A stretch of DNA of 21,479 bases, taken from positions 1 through 21,479 of the forward strand of contig JAHYYI010000026.1 in NCBI GenBank assembly GCA_019425045.1, read 5' to 3'. This stretch comes from Collinsella sp. GTDB lineage: Bacteria; Actinomycetota; Coriobacteriia; Coriobacteriales; Coriobacteriaceae. Below, piece by piece: positions 1-7,120 of this stretch. The notes below the pieces were generated by a model, which was given only the letters and a program-made list of their open reading frames with translations, was not told the DNA's origin and made no database searches. Position numbers and translations under genes: made by a program. Every line of letters starts with the position of its first letter. Position 1 is the stretch's first letter.

Positions 1-225
1 AGTAAGAAGATAATAAACAAATGTAGAATAACTAAGCATCAGGTTGGCGACACTGAGCGCAAAATCTGTCCGAGAGGCCAAAATTGCCTGTTACTTAATT
101 GGTGGCAGTACTCATATTTGCCATATTTTGACCAGGGCACCCTAAGAAGGGCGCCCCGGAGCTCCCCGTAGGGGAGCTCCGGGCTTCATAGGGGCACGAA
201 TAGCCCACTCCGACCTGCAAAATCT
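1..225. other. Intergenic stretch, no gene seen
   Basis: No credible coding frame is visible. It is AT-richer than the rest of the window in its first ~130 bases and then holds a perfect hairpin (155-183). An 11-base direct repeat, GCAAAATCTGT, occurs at 59-69 and 217-227, flanking the hairpin. It may be the 3' flank of a gene to the left of the window. Confidence 0.5.
155..183. repeat. Perfect 13-bp inverted repeat, possible terminator
   Basis: CCCGGAGCTCCCC (155-167), loop GTA, GGGGAGCTCCGGG (171-183). The stem is strong, but no T-run follows on the plus strand (next bases CTTCATA), so a terminator role is uncertain. The apex resembles the terminators at 1708 and 20031. Confidence 0.5.
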
Positions 226-255
226 GTGCGCACGATGCGAATGACGCCCTTAACC

Positions 256-284
256 TTAAACTTTAGCTTGAACTTAGCTATAAT
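256..284 (+). promoter_or_regulatory. Putative sigma70 promoter upstream of the lipoprotein gene
   Basis: A perfect -10 hexamer TATAAT lies at 279-284, with a weak -35 TTAAAC at 256-261 (3 of 6 consensus) and a 17-bp spacer. Transcription from it would begin near 291 and leave a leader of about 325 nt before the preferred start at 616. Confidence 0.5.
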
Positions 285-615
285 GCGCTACGTTCCTACC
301 AGGCTGTGGTTGCGGACGGACGAAATGCCCGTCCTAGTCCAAGACAGACGCGGTCAAAGGGATCCACGTAAGCGACCGCGTGCGCGCGGCGCGATCATGG
401 CGCGTCCTAGATGTAAGCCGCACCGTCCGTTCTACTTTCTTTGGGGCAATACCGCCTCGCGGGCGAGCGGGCCAGTCGTGAAGGTGGCTGCGGCCTCCCG
501 AGCAAACACCCCGGTGCGCAAGTGTGGGGTCAAATACCAGGTCAGCTGGTGGGAACAACCAGTTATTCCGCGCAACGCACGGATTGTATACGACACAGAA
601 GGCAGGGTAGTGGAC
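285..615 (+). promoter_or_regulatory. Long 5' leader of the lipoprotein gene, possibly structured
   Basis: This GC-rich stretch stays open in the lipoprotein's frame, but codon use is poor (many rare Arg codons) and other frames are open too, so it is not clearly coding. It can form a hairpin GGACGG/CCGTCC (314-319/329-334). It also contains ACCAG (536-540), CTGGT (546-550) and ACCAG (558-562), so the middle element can pair with either flank but not both. No known riboswitch family was recognised. If the protein instead began at ATG 397, the N-terminus would be 73 residues longer and would bury the lipobox. Confidence 0.35.
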
Positions 616-1641
616 ATGGTGAGGGGCAGCTTGGTGCACGCGGCTCGGTTAGGTGCTGGGACCGCGGCGGTCATTGCCGTTTTGGGCCTGAGCGGATGCG
701 CGTTCAACCCGCTGTCTACGTTCACGACTCCCACGATCGACCAGATCGAGTACGAGACCGTCACGCCCGCGGTGTCGGATGATGCCCTGGTCACCCCCGG
801 TACCCTGACGGTTGCCCTCGATACCTCCGATGCGCCGCAGGCCATGCAGGGCGCTGACGGCGAGCTCACGGGGTATGCAGTCGACGCTGCCCGCGCCCTC
901 GCAAGCCGCATGGGCCTTAAGGTCGCCTTTGTCGATGCGTCCTCGGCAGGTTCCGCGCTCGGTGACAAAAAGGCTGATATCTTTATCGGCGAGATCAACT
1001 CCACGGATGGGGACGTTAGCTCGCTCGGCACCTGCCTGTACGATGCCGCTTCCGTGTTCGGTAAAACCAGCGATGGTGGGTCGCTGAGCGTTTCCACCGA
1101 TACCCTTAACACGTCTACTCTGGGTATCCAGATGTCCTCGGCCTCGCAGGAGGCGCTTGCTAAGCAGAGCATCACCGCCAACCAAAAGACTTACTCCAAC
1201 ATCAACGAGTGCTTTGAGGCGCTCGAGTCCGGCGAGGTCGACTATGTGATCTGCGACTCCACGGCCGGCGGCTACCTTGCACGCCTGATGAGCGAGATCT
1301 CCTATGTCGGTGCGCTCGAGGCGCCCTCGACGCTTGGTGTTGCAGGCCTTTCGTCCAATGACGAACTGTGTCGTGCCGTGAGCGATGCCCTCGACGGTAT
1401 TACGGCCGACGGCACGCTCGAGGCGGTCCACTGCGTCTGGTACGGCACGATGCCCTACGACCTCACCACTAAGACGGTTTCGGGCGCTAACGTGCAGCCG
1501 GGCGACTCTGAGTCCAGTGAGACCACGTCTTCCGGCAGCGAGTCCTCCGATTCCAACAATGAGACCGCATCCTCCGAGGACAAATCGTCCAGCCAGGAAG
1601 GCACCATCACCGACGACGACATTAACAAGCTTAATAGCTAG
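616..1641 (+). CDS. Substrate-binding lipoprotein, amino-acid ABC transporter type (SBP_bac_3-like)
   Basis: A 341-residue protein with a type II signal peptide: a basic start, a hydrophobic stretch and lipobox LSGC, with the lipidated Cys at about residue 28. It should therefore be anchored to the outer face of the membrane. The region after ~residue 60 follows the solute-binding family 3 pattern: TLTVALDTSDAP at the first strand, GELTGYAVDAARALASRMG, then GEVDYVICDS in the second lobe. The last ~50 residues are a Ser/Glu/Asp-rich low-complexity tail. Start 616 is chosen because it places a normal signal peptide at the N-terminus; the upstream AGGG (604-607) is only a weak ribosome site. No permease or ATPase gene is adjacent, so it may serve a transporter encoded elsewhere or act as a sensor. 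The ligand cannot be assigned. Confidence 0.75.
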   Translation: MVRGSLVHAARLGAGTAAVIAVLGLSGCAFNPLSTFTTPTIDQIEYETVTPAVSDDALVTPGTLTVALDTSDAPQAMQGADGELTGYAVDAARALASRMGLKVAFVDASSAGSALGDKKADIFIGEINSTDGDVSSLGTCLYDAASVFGKTSDGGSLSVSTDTLNTSTLGIQMSSASQEALAKQSITANQKTYSNINECFEALESGEVDYVICDSTAGGYLARLMSEISYVGALEAPSTLGVAGLSSNDELCRAVSDALDGITADGTLEAVHCVWYGTMPYDLTTKTVSGANVQPGDSESSETTSSGSESSDSNNETASSEDKSSSQEGTITDDDINKLNS

Positions 1642-1659
1642 TTATTGCTAGGGGTGGTG

Positions 1660-1678
1660 TCTCCTATGCGCTAGGAGA
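1660..1678 (+). repeat. Small hairpin after the lipoprotein stop
   Basis: TCTCCTA (1660-1666), loop TGCGC, TAGGAGA (1672-1678) form a perfect 7-bp stem 18 nt after the stop codon. It precedes the stronger terminator at 1708 and may protect the 3' end. Confidence 0.45.
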
Positions 1679-1707
1679 GATGCCCCTTCACGGTTTCAAC
1701 ACGCACT

Positions 1708-1741
1708 GCCGGGCTTCCCCAATAGGGGAGCCCGGCTTTTT
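1708..1741 (+). terminator. Rho-independent terminator of the lipoprotein gene
   Basis: The stem GCCGGGC/GCCCGGC (1708-1714/1730-1736) continues after a bulged T1715 with TCCCC/GGGGA (1716-1720/1725-1729) around loop AATA, and is followed directly by TTTTTC. Confidence 0.85.
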
Positions 1742-1958
1742 CATCTCTATAAAACCAGCAGGTCAAAGCCAATTTTCGGGACCAAATACAAAGTCGCCGG
1801 CTCCCTCCTATAGCGCACTTTGCCACAGAAAAGTGCGAGACTTCGGTATGCGGTATCAAGCAATCGTTATTCGGGTCTTTGGGAATCCGCGTGATTAAAT
1901 GCACGGCAATGGGTACATAGCCAGTACAGTAAGTCCCCGAGGCAGATTGGAGCCACGT
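1742..1958 (+). promoter_or_regulatory. hpf upstream region with a leader hairpin
   Basis: No gene is supported here. CGCACTTT (1814-1821) and AAAGTGCG (1830-1837) form an 8-bp hairpin with an 8-nt loop. No convincing -35/-10 pair could be fixed, although expression of hpf must start in this region because a terminator lies just before it. Confidence 0.35.
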
Positions 1959-2543
1959 ATGGATATCAAGGTTTCTGGACGCAAGACGACGGTAACCGAT
2001 GCTCTGCGTGCGCATGTGGATGAGAAGATCGGCGAGGCGCTCAAGGTTTTCGATATCGAGCCCATGACGGTCGACGTTGTACTTCGCTATGAGAAGAACC
2101 CCTCGAACCCCAACCCGGCAATCGTCGAGGTTACGGTTCGTGCCCGCGGTTCGGTGATTCGCGTTGCCGAGCACGGTGCAGATATGTACGCCGCCATCGA
2201 CCTCTCCGCCGATAAGGTCACCCGCCAGCTGCGTAAGTTCAAGACCAAGGTCGTGGACAACCGCCAGGGCGGTGCCAGCGCCGCGGATGTCGCGCCGGTC
2301 GAGCGCGTCGAGGATCTGGCCGACCTGCTGCTGCCCGAGGAGGAGGACGACCTGCTCGTCCGCGAGAAGGTTATCGACGTCACCCCGATGACTGAGGAGC
2401 AGGCGCTGGTGCAGACCGATCTGCTGGGCCACGACTTCTACGTGTTCGAGAACGCGACGACCGGTCTCATCAATGTGGTGTATCACCGTAAGAATGGTGG
2501 ATATGGCATCATCAAGCCCCGCATCGAAACACTTGACGAGTAA
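1959..2543 (+). CDS. hpf: Long-form ribosome hibernation promoting factor (HPF/RaiA family)
   Basis: A 194-residue protein that binds the 30S decoding centre and drives 70S-to-100S dimerisation in stationary phase or under stress. Residues 1-100 form the S30AE domain (MDIKVSGRKTTVTDALRAHV, later SADKVTRQLRKFKTK). After an acidic linker (116-135), residues ~136-190 are the C-terminal dimerisation domain, with TEEQALVQTDLLGHDFYVF and INVVYHRKNGGYGIIKP. Presence of both domains defines the long form. Start 1959 has GGAG (1949-1952) 6 nt upstream; an in-frame ATG at 1899 lacks a ribosome site and would add non-family sequence. The gene appears monocistronic, between terminators at 1708 and 2573. 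The secA and comF neighbours often seen with long hpf are absent. Confidence 0.95.
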   Translation: MDIKVSGRKTTVTDALRAHVDEKIGEALKVFDIEPMTVDVVLRYEKNPSNPNPAIVEVTVRARGSVIRVAEHGADMYAAIDLSADKVTRQLRKFKTKVVDNRQGGASAADVAPVERVEDLADLLLPEEEDDLLVREKVIDVTPMTEEQALVQTDLLGHDFYVFENATTGLINVVYHRKNGGYGIIKPRIETLDE

Positions 2544-2547
2544 AATA

Positions 2548-2569
2548 CGTTAACTTGCATGAGTTAACG
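2548..2569 (+). repeat. 8-bp inverted repeat downstream of hpf
   Basis: CGTTAACT (2548-2555) and AGTTAACG (2562-2569) are perfect arms around 6 nt, starting 4 nt after the hpf stop and ending 3 nt before the terminator stem. It could be a 3' stabilising hairpin or an operator for degV. Confidence 0.5.
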
Positions 2570-2572
2570 GTT

Positions 2573-2604
2573 GGCGGCCATCCCATGCGGGTGGCCGCCT
2601 TTTT
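2573..2604 (+). terminator. Rho-independent terminator between hpf and degV
   Basis: GGCGGCCA (2573-2580) pairs with TGGCCGCC (2592-2599), with inner CCC/GGG around ATGC, followed by TTTTT. The degV ribosome site (AAGGAG, 2609-2614) lies only a few bases beyond, so degV expression must come from read-through or from a start within or near this element. Confidence 0.85.
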
Positions 2605-2622
2605 ACGTAAGGAGTCGCTTTG

Positions 2623-3576
2623 ATGGACAAGGCCGCATCCGCCGGTCATTCGGACCGTTGCCGCATCGTCGTCGATACCTGCTGCGACTTTAGCCCCGAG
2701 GTCGCCGCGAACCTCGATGTCGATATCTTGGGTTTCCCCTTCATTATCGATGGCGAGGAGCGCACGGATGACATCTGGTCGAGCATCACACCCAAGGAGT
2801 TCTACGACCGCATGCGCGCCGGTGCCCGCGTGTCCACCTCGGCTGTGTCGCTCGGTCGCTATATCGAGTTCTTTACCGAGTGCGCCAAAGAGGGTACGCC
2901 CACGGTCTACCTGTGCTTTACCTCGGCGCTGTCGTCGAGCTACAACTCCGCGTGCCAGGCGGCGGACGCCGTGCGCGCCGAGTATCCCAACTTTGAGCTG
3001 TACGTGGTCGACAACGCTCTGCCCTGCGCGACCGGCGAGCTCCTGGCGCTCGAGGCCGTGCGCCAGCGCTCGGCGGGACTGACTGCTAAGCAGCTGGTCG
3101 ATTGGGCAAACGAGGCCAAGACCTACGTGCACGGTTACTTTACGCTCGAGAGCTTCGATGCGCTGGCTGCCGGCGGCCGCATTCCGCCCGCGGCGGCACA
3201 GCTCACGGCAAAGCTCGACGTCAAGCCCGAGCTCTCCTACGACCTGGCCGGCTCACTGTCGCTGATCGGCGTCAACCGCGGTCGCAAGAAGGCGCTCAAG
3301 TCCATCCTCAAGTCGTTCCGCGAGAACTATGTGCCCGATCGCACCATGCCCATCGCCATTATGACGGCCGATGCCGAAAAGGACGGCGACTGGCTCGAAG
3401 CCGCCATCCGCAAGGAGGAGGGTTGCGCCGACGTCACGATCATTCGCAGCTCCGTCGGTCCTACCATCGGCTCGCACGTGGGCCCCGGCATGGTGGCCTG
3501 CGCGTTTTGGGGTAAGAACCGCGCCGACAAGGCGTCGCTTTCCGACCGCATCGCCCGCCGCGTGCGCGGTCAGTAG
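2623..3576 (+). CDS. DegV family fatty-acid-binding protein (FakB-like)
   Basis: A 317-residue cytoplasmic protein of the DegV fold. Family members hold one fatty acid and present it to the kinase FakA for phosphorylation into phospholipid synthesis. Family motifs are visible in order: IVVDTCCDFS near residues 15-24, STSAVS at about 72, FTSALSSSYNSA at about 105, the LAAGGRIPPAAA segment near 185, and a C-terminal GPTIGSHVGPGMVACAFWG. Length fits the family (280-320). ATG 2623 has AAGGAG 8 nt upstream; the TTG just before it would add one Met-equivalent only. No fakA (DAK-domain) gene is in the window. Which fatty acid it binds cannot be read from the sequence. Confidence 0.92.
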   Translation: MDKAASAGHSDRCRIVVDTCCDFSPEVAANLDVDILGFPFIIDGEERTDDIWSSITPKEFYDRMRAGARVSTSAVSLGRYIEFFTECAKEGTPTVYLCFTSALSSSYNSACQAADAVRAEYPNFELYVVDNALPCATGELLALEAVRQRSAGLTAKQLVDWANEAKTYVHGYFTLESFDALAAGGRIPPAAAQLTAKLDVKPELSYDLAGSLSLIGVNRGRKKALKSILKSFRENYVPDRTMPIAIMTADAEKDGDWLEAAIRKEEGCADVTIIRSSVGPTIGSHVGPGMVACAFWGKNRADKASLSDRIARRVRGQ

Positions 3577-3674
3577 GCAAGTAACGCGGCCGTAATCGAT
3601 CCCAACTCACAGCCCAAACGCTGGCACCGAGTATTCAACCTGGTAATAACACCCAACCCAAAAGGAAAGGCTTC

Positions 3675-4754
3675 ATGGCAAACAAGCTCTCTGTCGCATT
3701 CATCGGCACCGGAATCATGGGTGCCCCCATCGCCGGCCACATCCTGGATGCCGGCTATCCCGTCACGGTCAACAACCGTACCAAGTCCAAGGCCGTCGCG
3801 CTTATCGAGCGCGGTGCCGTTTGGGCCGATACGCCGGCAGATGCCGTGGCGAACGCCGACGTCGTCTTTACCATGGTGGGTTATCCCTCCGAGGTCGAGG
3901 AGCTCTACCTGGCGGGCGACGGCCTGCTCGCGTGCACTAAGCCCGGCGCGGTCCTGATCGACCTCACCACAAGCTCGCCCGAGCTGGCGCGCGACATTGC
4001 CGAGGCCGCCCAGGTTTCCGGCCGCATGGCGTTTGACTGCCCCGTCACCGGCGGCGAGTCGGGCGCTATCGCCGGTACGCTCACGGCTATCGTGGGCGCT
4101 ACCGAGAACGACATCGCGCCGGTCCGCGACATCCTTGCCACCTTTGCGGCCAACATCTGCTGCTTCGACGGTGCCGGCAAGGGCCAGGCTGCCAAGCTCG
4201 CCAACCAGGTGTCGCTGGGCGCCTGCATGGTCGGCATGGCCGACGCCATGGCATTTGCCGAGCTGAGCGGCCTTGACCTGGAGAAGACCCGCCAGATGAT
4301 CCTGGGCGGCACCGGCAAGTCCGGCGCCATGGAGAGCCTGGCCCCCAAGGCGCTCGACGGCGACTACAAGCCCGGCTTTATGGTCGAGCACTTCATTAAG
4401 GACCTGCGTCTGGCGCTCGCTTACGCCGATGACCGCGAGCTCGCGCTGCCCGGCGCCGACGTCGCCTTTACGCTCTACGACATGCTCGACGCCATCGGTG
4501 GCGCCAAGCTGGGCACCCAGGCCATCACGGTCCTCTACAAGGAGGAGGCCGACGCCATCGCCGCCGGTCTGGACTGGTCGCAGTATCGCCCCGAGGAGCA
4601 CGGTGCCCACGAGGACGGTTGCGGTTGCGGCGAGCACGGCGACGACCATGAGTGCGGTTGTGGCCATCACCACGGCGAGGACCACGAGTGCTGCGGCGGC
4701 CACGGCCATGACGACGGCCACGAGTGCTGCTGCGGCCACCATCACGGGGAGTAG
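3675..4754 (+). CDS. NAD(P)-dependent beta-hydroxyacid dehydrogenase with His/Cys-rich C-terminal tail
   Basis: A 359-residue enzyme of the 3-hydroxyisobutyrate/tartronate-semialdehyde reductase family. The Rossmann motif GTGIMG is at 11-16, the substrate-binding motif DCPVTGGESGAIAGT at 121-135, the catalytic-lysine region GKGQAAKLANQ has K174, and KDL is at 242-244. The normal family body ends near residue 305. Residues 309-359 form an appended tail with 9 Cys and 14 His in 51 positions (C316, C318, C327, C329, C339, C340, C351-353; HHH at 331-333 and 355-357), built from degenerate repeats such as DHECGCGHHHGE. The tail suggests metal binding (Ni, Zn, Cu or Co) but no ligand is proven. AAAGGAAAGG precedes the start. 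The gene heads an operon with the next three genes. The physiological substrate is unknown. Confidence 0.9.
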   Translation: MANKLSVAFIGTGIMGAPIAGHILDAGYPVTVNNRTKSKAVALIERGAVWADTPADAVANADVVFTMVGYPSEVEELYLAGDGLLACTKPGAVLIDLTTSSPELARDIAEAAQVSGRMAFDCPVTGGESGAIAGTLTAIVGATENDIAPVRDILATFAANICCFDGAGKGQAAKLANQVSLGACMVGMADAMAFAELSGLDLEKTRQMILGGTGKSGAMESLAPKALDGDYKPGFMVEHFIKDLRLALAYADDRELALPGADVAFTLYDMLDAIGGAKLGTQAITVLYKEEADAIAAGLDWSQYRPEEHGAHEDGCGCGEHGDDHECGCGHHHGEDHECCGGHGHDDGHECCCGHHHGE

Positions 4755-4759
4755 CGCCC

Positions 4760-5188
4760 ATGAGCTGGACGTTCGTGGTGCTTGCGCTGGTGCTCTTTCT
4801 CTTTGCGATCTACATCGGCTTTTTGTGCGGCCAGTGGGCGTGCGAAAAGCGCGTCATCACCAAGCGCGACTACTGGATCGCCAACTTTGCGGGTGCGGCG
4901 GCAGTCGTCCTGCTGACCTGGGTGTTTTCGCTGTTCCCGCTGGTTCAGTTTGCGCCGATCGGCTGGCTCGGCGGCTTTATCGCCGGTCTTAAGATGAGCT
5001 TTGGCGAGTCCGTTGGCCCGTGGCGCAAGCACGACGAGGTCTTTAACGTCAACAAGGCCCATCGCGCCGCCGCCGACGCGGGCGACGCCGAGGAGCGCCG
5101 CCGCGCGCGTCGCAATGGCGCGGCCGACCGACAGCTCATCTCGGTCACCGATGACAGCAAGGGTGCTGGCAAGCACGCTAAGAAATAG
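4760..5188 (+). CDS. Small membrane protein of unknown function
   Basis: A 142-residue protein, not recognised. It has a hydrophobic helix at ~5-24, a second at ~43-62 and a third, shorter hydrophobic segment at ~65-79, followed by a charged cytoplasmic-looking tail (90-142) rich in Arg, Ala and Lys. GLKMSFGESVGPW (77-89) looks like a conserved junction. The start lies 5 nt after the dehydrogenase stop, and its ribosome site GGGGAG (4746-4751) is inside the codons for the end of the His/Cys tail, so translation of the two genes is probably coupled. Confidence 0.8.
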   Translation: MSWTFVVLALVLFLFAIYIGFLCGQWACEKRVITKRDYWIANFAGAAAVVLLTWVFSLFPLVQFAPIGWLGGFIAGLKMSFGESVGPWRKHDEVFNVNKAHRAAADAGDAEERRRARRNGAADRQLISVTDDSKGAGKHAKK

Positions 5189-5203
5189 TAAGAAGAGGTA
5201 ACT

Positions 5204-5902
5204 ATGGCAGAAAATAAAGACGAACAGCTCACCGACGAGGAGCTGGCACAGCTCCAGCTGGCAGAGGAGAACGAGAACGCCGTCGATCGACTGGTCCAGG
5301 AGCTCGGCTGCCCCACGCGCCGCATCCGCCAGTTTGCCGCCCGCGTGCTGCACCTGCTTGCCGAGCGCGATCCGCAGCGCGTCGAGCCCTGCGTACCCGC
5401 GCTGATCGAGGCGCTCGACCGCCCCGAGGCGCAGACCCGCTGGGAGGCCCTCGATGCCCTGACGGCGCTCGCTACCACCTGCCCCGAGCAGCTGGGCGAT
5501 GCCTTTGAGGGCGCCGAGACTGCACTGTTCGACGAGATCTCCTCCACGCTGCGCTATGCCGCCTTCCGCCTGCTGTGCGTGTGGGGTGCCACGAGCGTCG
5601 AGCGTTCGCGCGAGGCTTGGCCCATCCTGGACGAGGCCATCCAGTGCTACCACGGCGACCTCGAGTATCGCGACATGCTCGGTTGCCTGTACGAGTTTTG
5701 CCAGGGCGAGATCGACGCCGAGGTTGCCGAGAAGCTCGCGCTGCGCCTTAAGTTCGATGCCGAGAACGGTAAGGGCAGCTATCTCAAGGCCCGTTCGAGC
5801 GAGATTTGCGAAATGCTTGTTAAACGTTTTGGCCTGGATCTCTCCAAAAAGAAGAAGCGTGCTAGCGTTAAAAAATCTGACGACGCCGAAGACGAGGAGT
5901 AA
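5204..5902 (+). CDS. HEAT-repeat-like helical protein
   Basis: A 232-residue all-helical soluble protein. After an acidic N-terminus (1-25), helix pairs resembling HEAT repeats appear at ~27-53 (RRIRQFAARVLHLLAE), 62-91 (VPALIEALDRPEAQTRWEAL) and 102-129 (LRYAAFRLLCVWG). The C-terminus is Lys-rich then acidic (KKKKRASVKKSDDAEDEE). Such repeats usually form a protein-binding scaffold; no catalytic motif is visible and the partner is unknown. It starts 15 nt after the membrane protein, with AAGAGG upstream, and ends 6 nt before the isocitrate dehydrogenase, so it belongs to the same transcript. Confidence 0.75.
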   Translation: MAENKDEQLTDEELAQLQLAEENENAVDRLVQELGCPTRRIRQFAARVLHLLAERDPQRVEPCVPALIEALDRPEAQTRWEALDALTALATTCPEQLGDAFEGAETALFDEISSTLRYAAFRLLCVWGATSVERSREAWPILDEAIQCYHGDLEYRDMLGCLYEFCQGEIDAEVAEKLALRLKFDAENGKGSYLKARSSEICEMLVKRFGLDLSKKKKRASVKKSDDAEDEE

Positions 5903-5908
5903 CAGATT

Positions 5909-6994
5909 ATGGCGCACGATGTAGTCCTGATTCCCGGTGACGGCATCGGTCCCGAGATTACGCAGGCCATGCGCCGCGTGGTCGAGGCCACCGGTGTCCA
6001 GATCAATTGGAGCGTCCAGGAGGCCGGCGCCGGCGTCATGGACGAGTTTGGCACGCCGCTGCCCCAGCACGTGCTCGACGCGGTCGCCGAGACTAAGGTT
6101 GCCATCAAGGGCCCCATCACCACGCCGGTCGGCACGGGTTTCCGCAGCGTTAACGTCGCCCTGCGCAAGCATTTTGACCTGTACGCCTGCGTGCGCCCCT
6201 GCCTGTCGCAGCCGGGCGACGGCTCGCGCTTCCGCGACGTCGACCTGGTCATCGTGCGCGAGAACACCGAGGACCTCTACGCCGGCATCGAGTTCGATGA
6301 GGGTGCAGCCGAGGTCGAGGAGCTCTCGCAGCTCGTTGAGCGCTCGGGCCAGAAGACCTTTGCCGCCGATTCCGCCATTTCAATTAAGCCCATCTCCATC
6401 GCCAAGAGCCGCCGTATTGTGGAGTACGCCTTTGAGTACGCCCGCCGCTGCGGCCGCAAAAAGGTGACGGCCGTGCATAAGGCCAACATCATGAAGGCGA
6501 CCGACGGCCTGTTCCTGCGCGTGGCGCGCGAGGTGGCCGCCAACTATCCCGATATCGAGTTCAACGACAAGATCGTTGACGCTACCTGCATGGGCCTGGT
6601 CCAGAACCCCAACGACTTCGATGTCCTGGTGCTGCCCAACCTGTACGGCGACATCGTGAGCGACCTGTGCGCCGGCCTGGTGGGCGGTCTGGGTATGGCC
6701 CCCGGCTCCAACATCGGCGCCGACTGCGCCATCTTCGAGGCTACGCACGGCTCCGCGCCCGATATCGCCGGTCAGGATATCGCCAACCCCACGGCCGAGA
6801 TCCTCTCTGCTGCGATGATGCTCGATCACCTGGGCGAGAACGATGCCGCCAATCGCATTCGCGCCGCCGTCTCTGCCACGCTCGACGAGGGCGAGCAGGT
6901 TACCGGTGACGTGCGTCGTGCCCAGACTGGCTCCGTCGAGGGTGCCGTGGGTACGCAGGCCTTTGCCGATGCCGTTATCGCGCACCTGGCCTAA
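5909..6994 (+). CDS. icd: NAD-dependent isocitrate dehydrogenase (isocitrate/isopropylmalate dehydrogenase family)
   Basis: A 361-residue beta-decarboxylating dehydrogenase; isocitrate dehydrogenase would give 2-oxoglutarate plus CO2. IPGDGIGPEI is near the N-terminus, the substrate loop FRSVN has S80 and N82, R86 and R96 follow, VRENTEDLYAG is at 116-126 (Y124), K191 sits in HKANIMK, and the metal-site aspartates are around 248-252 (GDIVSD). The ENTEDLYAG form favours isocitrate over isopropylmalate dehydrogenase, which has RELTGG there. At the cofactor site the sequence is APDIAG (D285, I286) where NADP enzymes such as E. coli Icd have APKYAG, which indicates NAD. It is the last gene of the operon starting at 3675. 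No citrate synthase or aconitase gene is nearby. A homoisocitrate-type substrate is not excluded. Confidence 0.88.
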   Translation: MAHDVVLIPGDGIGPEITQAMRRVVEATGVQINWSVQEAGAGVMDEFGTPLPQHVLDAVAETKVAIKGPITTPVGTGFRSVNVALRKHFDLYACVRPCLSQPGDGSRFRDVDLVIVRENTEDLYAGIEFDEGAAEVEELSQLVERSGQKTFAADSAISIKPISIAKSRRIVEYAFEYARRCGRKKVTAVHKANIMKATDGLFLRVAREVAANYPDIEFNDKIVDATCMGLVQNPNDFDVLVLPNLYGDIVSDLCAGLVGGLGMAPGSNIGADCAIFEATHGSAPDIAGQDIANPTAEILSAAMMLDHLGENDAANRIRAAVSATLDEGEQVTGDVRRAQTGSVEGAVGTQAFADAVIAHLA

Positions 6995-7053
6995 GGCATA
7001 CGGGCTGTAAACGCCTAAATAGTACTTAAGTGTTTGCGTATAACCTAAGAATC

Positions 7054-7085
7054 AATACGCCCGGCGTTCCGTCGGGCGTATTCTA
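7054..7085 (+). terminator. Hairpin terminator after the isocitrate dehydrogenase operon
   Basis: AATACGCCCG (7054-7063) and CGGGCGTATT (7073-7082) are perfect 10-bp arms around a 9-nt loop. The T-run is weak (TTCTATT), so termination may be partial. Confidence 0.65.
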
Positions 7086-7120
7086 TTGGGGACTATGTTT
7101 CCTAACAAGGAGTAACTGAT

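Noticed and set aside
531..570. Resemblance to small SRP RNA (ACCAGGTCAG)
   Set aside because: The conserved GGAAGCAGCC apical segment and a matching helix are absent.
226..615. N-terminal extension of the lipoprotein to 226 or 397
   Set aside because: Poor codon use, several other frames equally open, and it would bury a normal lipoprotein signal peptide. Kept only as an alternative.
3570..4745. A 391-codon minus-strand frame opposite the dehydrogenase
   Set aside because: Low-complexity Val/Ala/Gly sequence, the complement of a motif-intact dehydrogenase gene.
4742..6172. A 476-codon open frame on the minus strand, longer than most genes here
   Set aside because: It lies antisense to three genes with clear families or coding character and proper ribosome sites. 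It has no family motif and arises from high GC at third positions.
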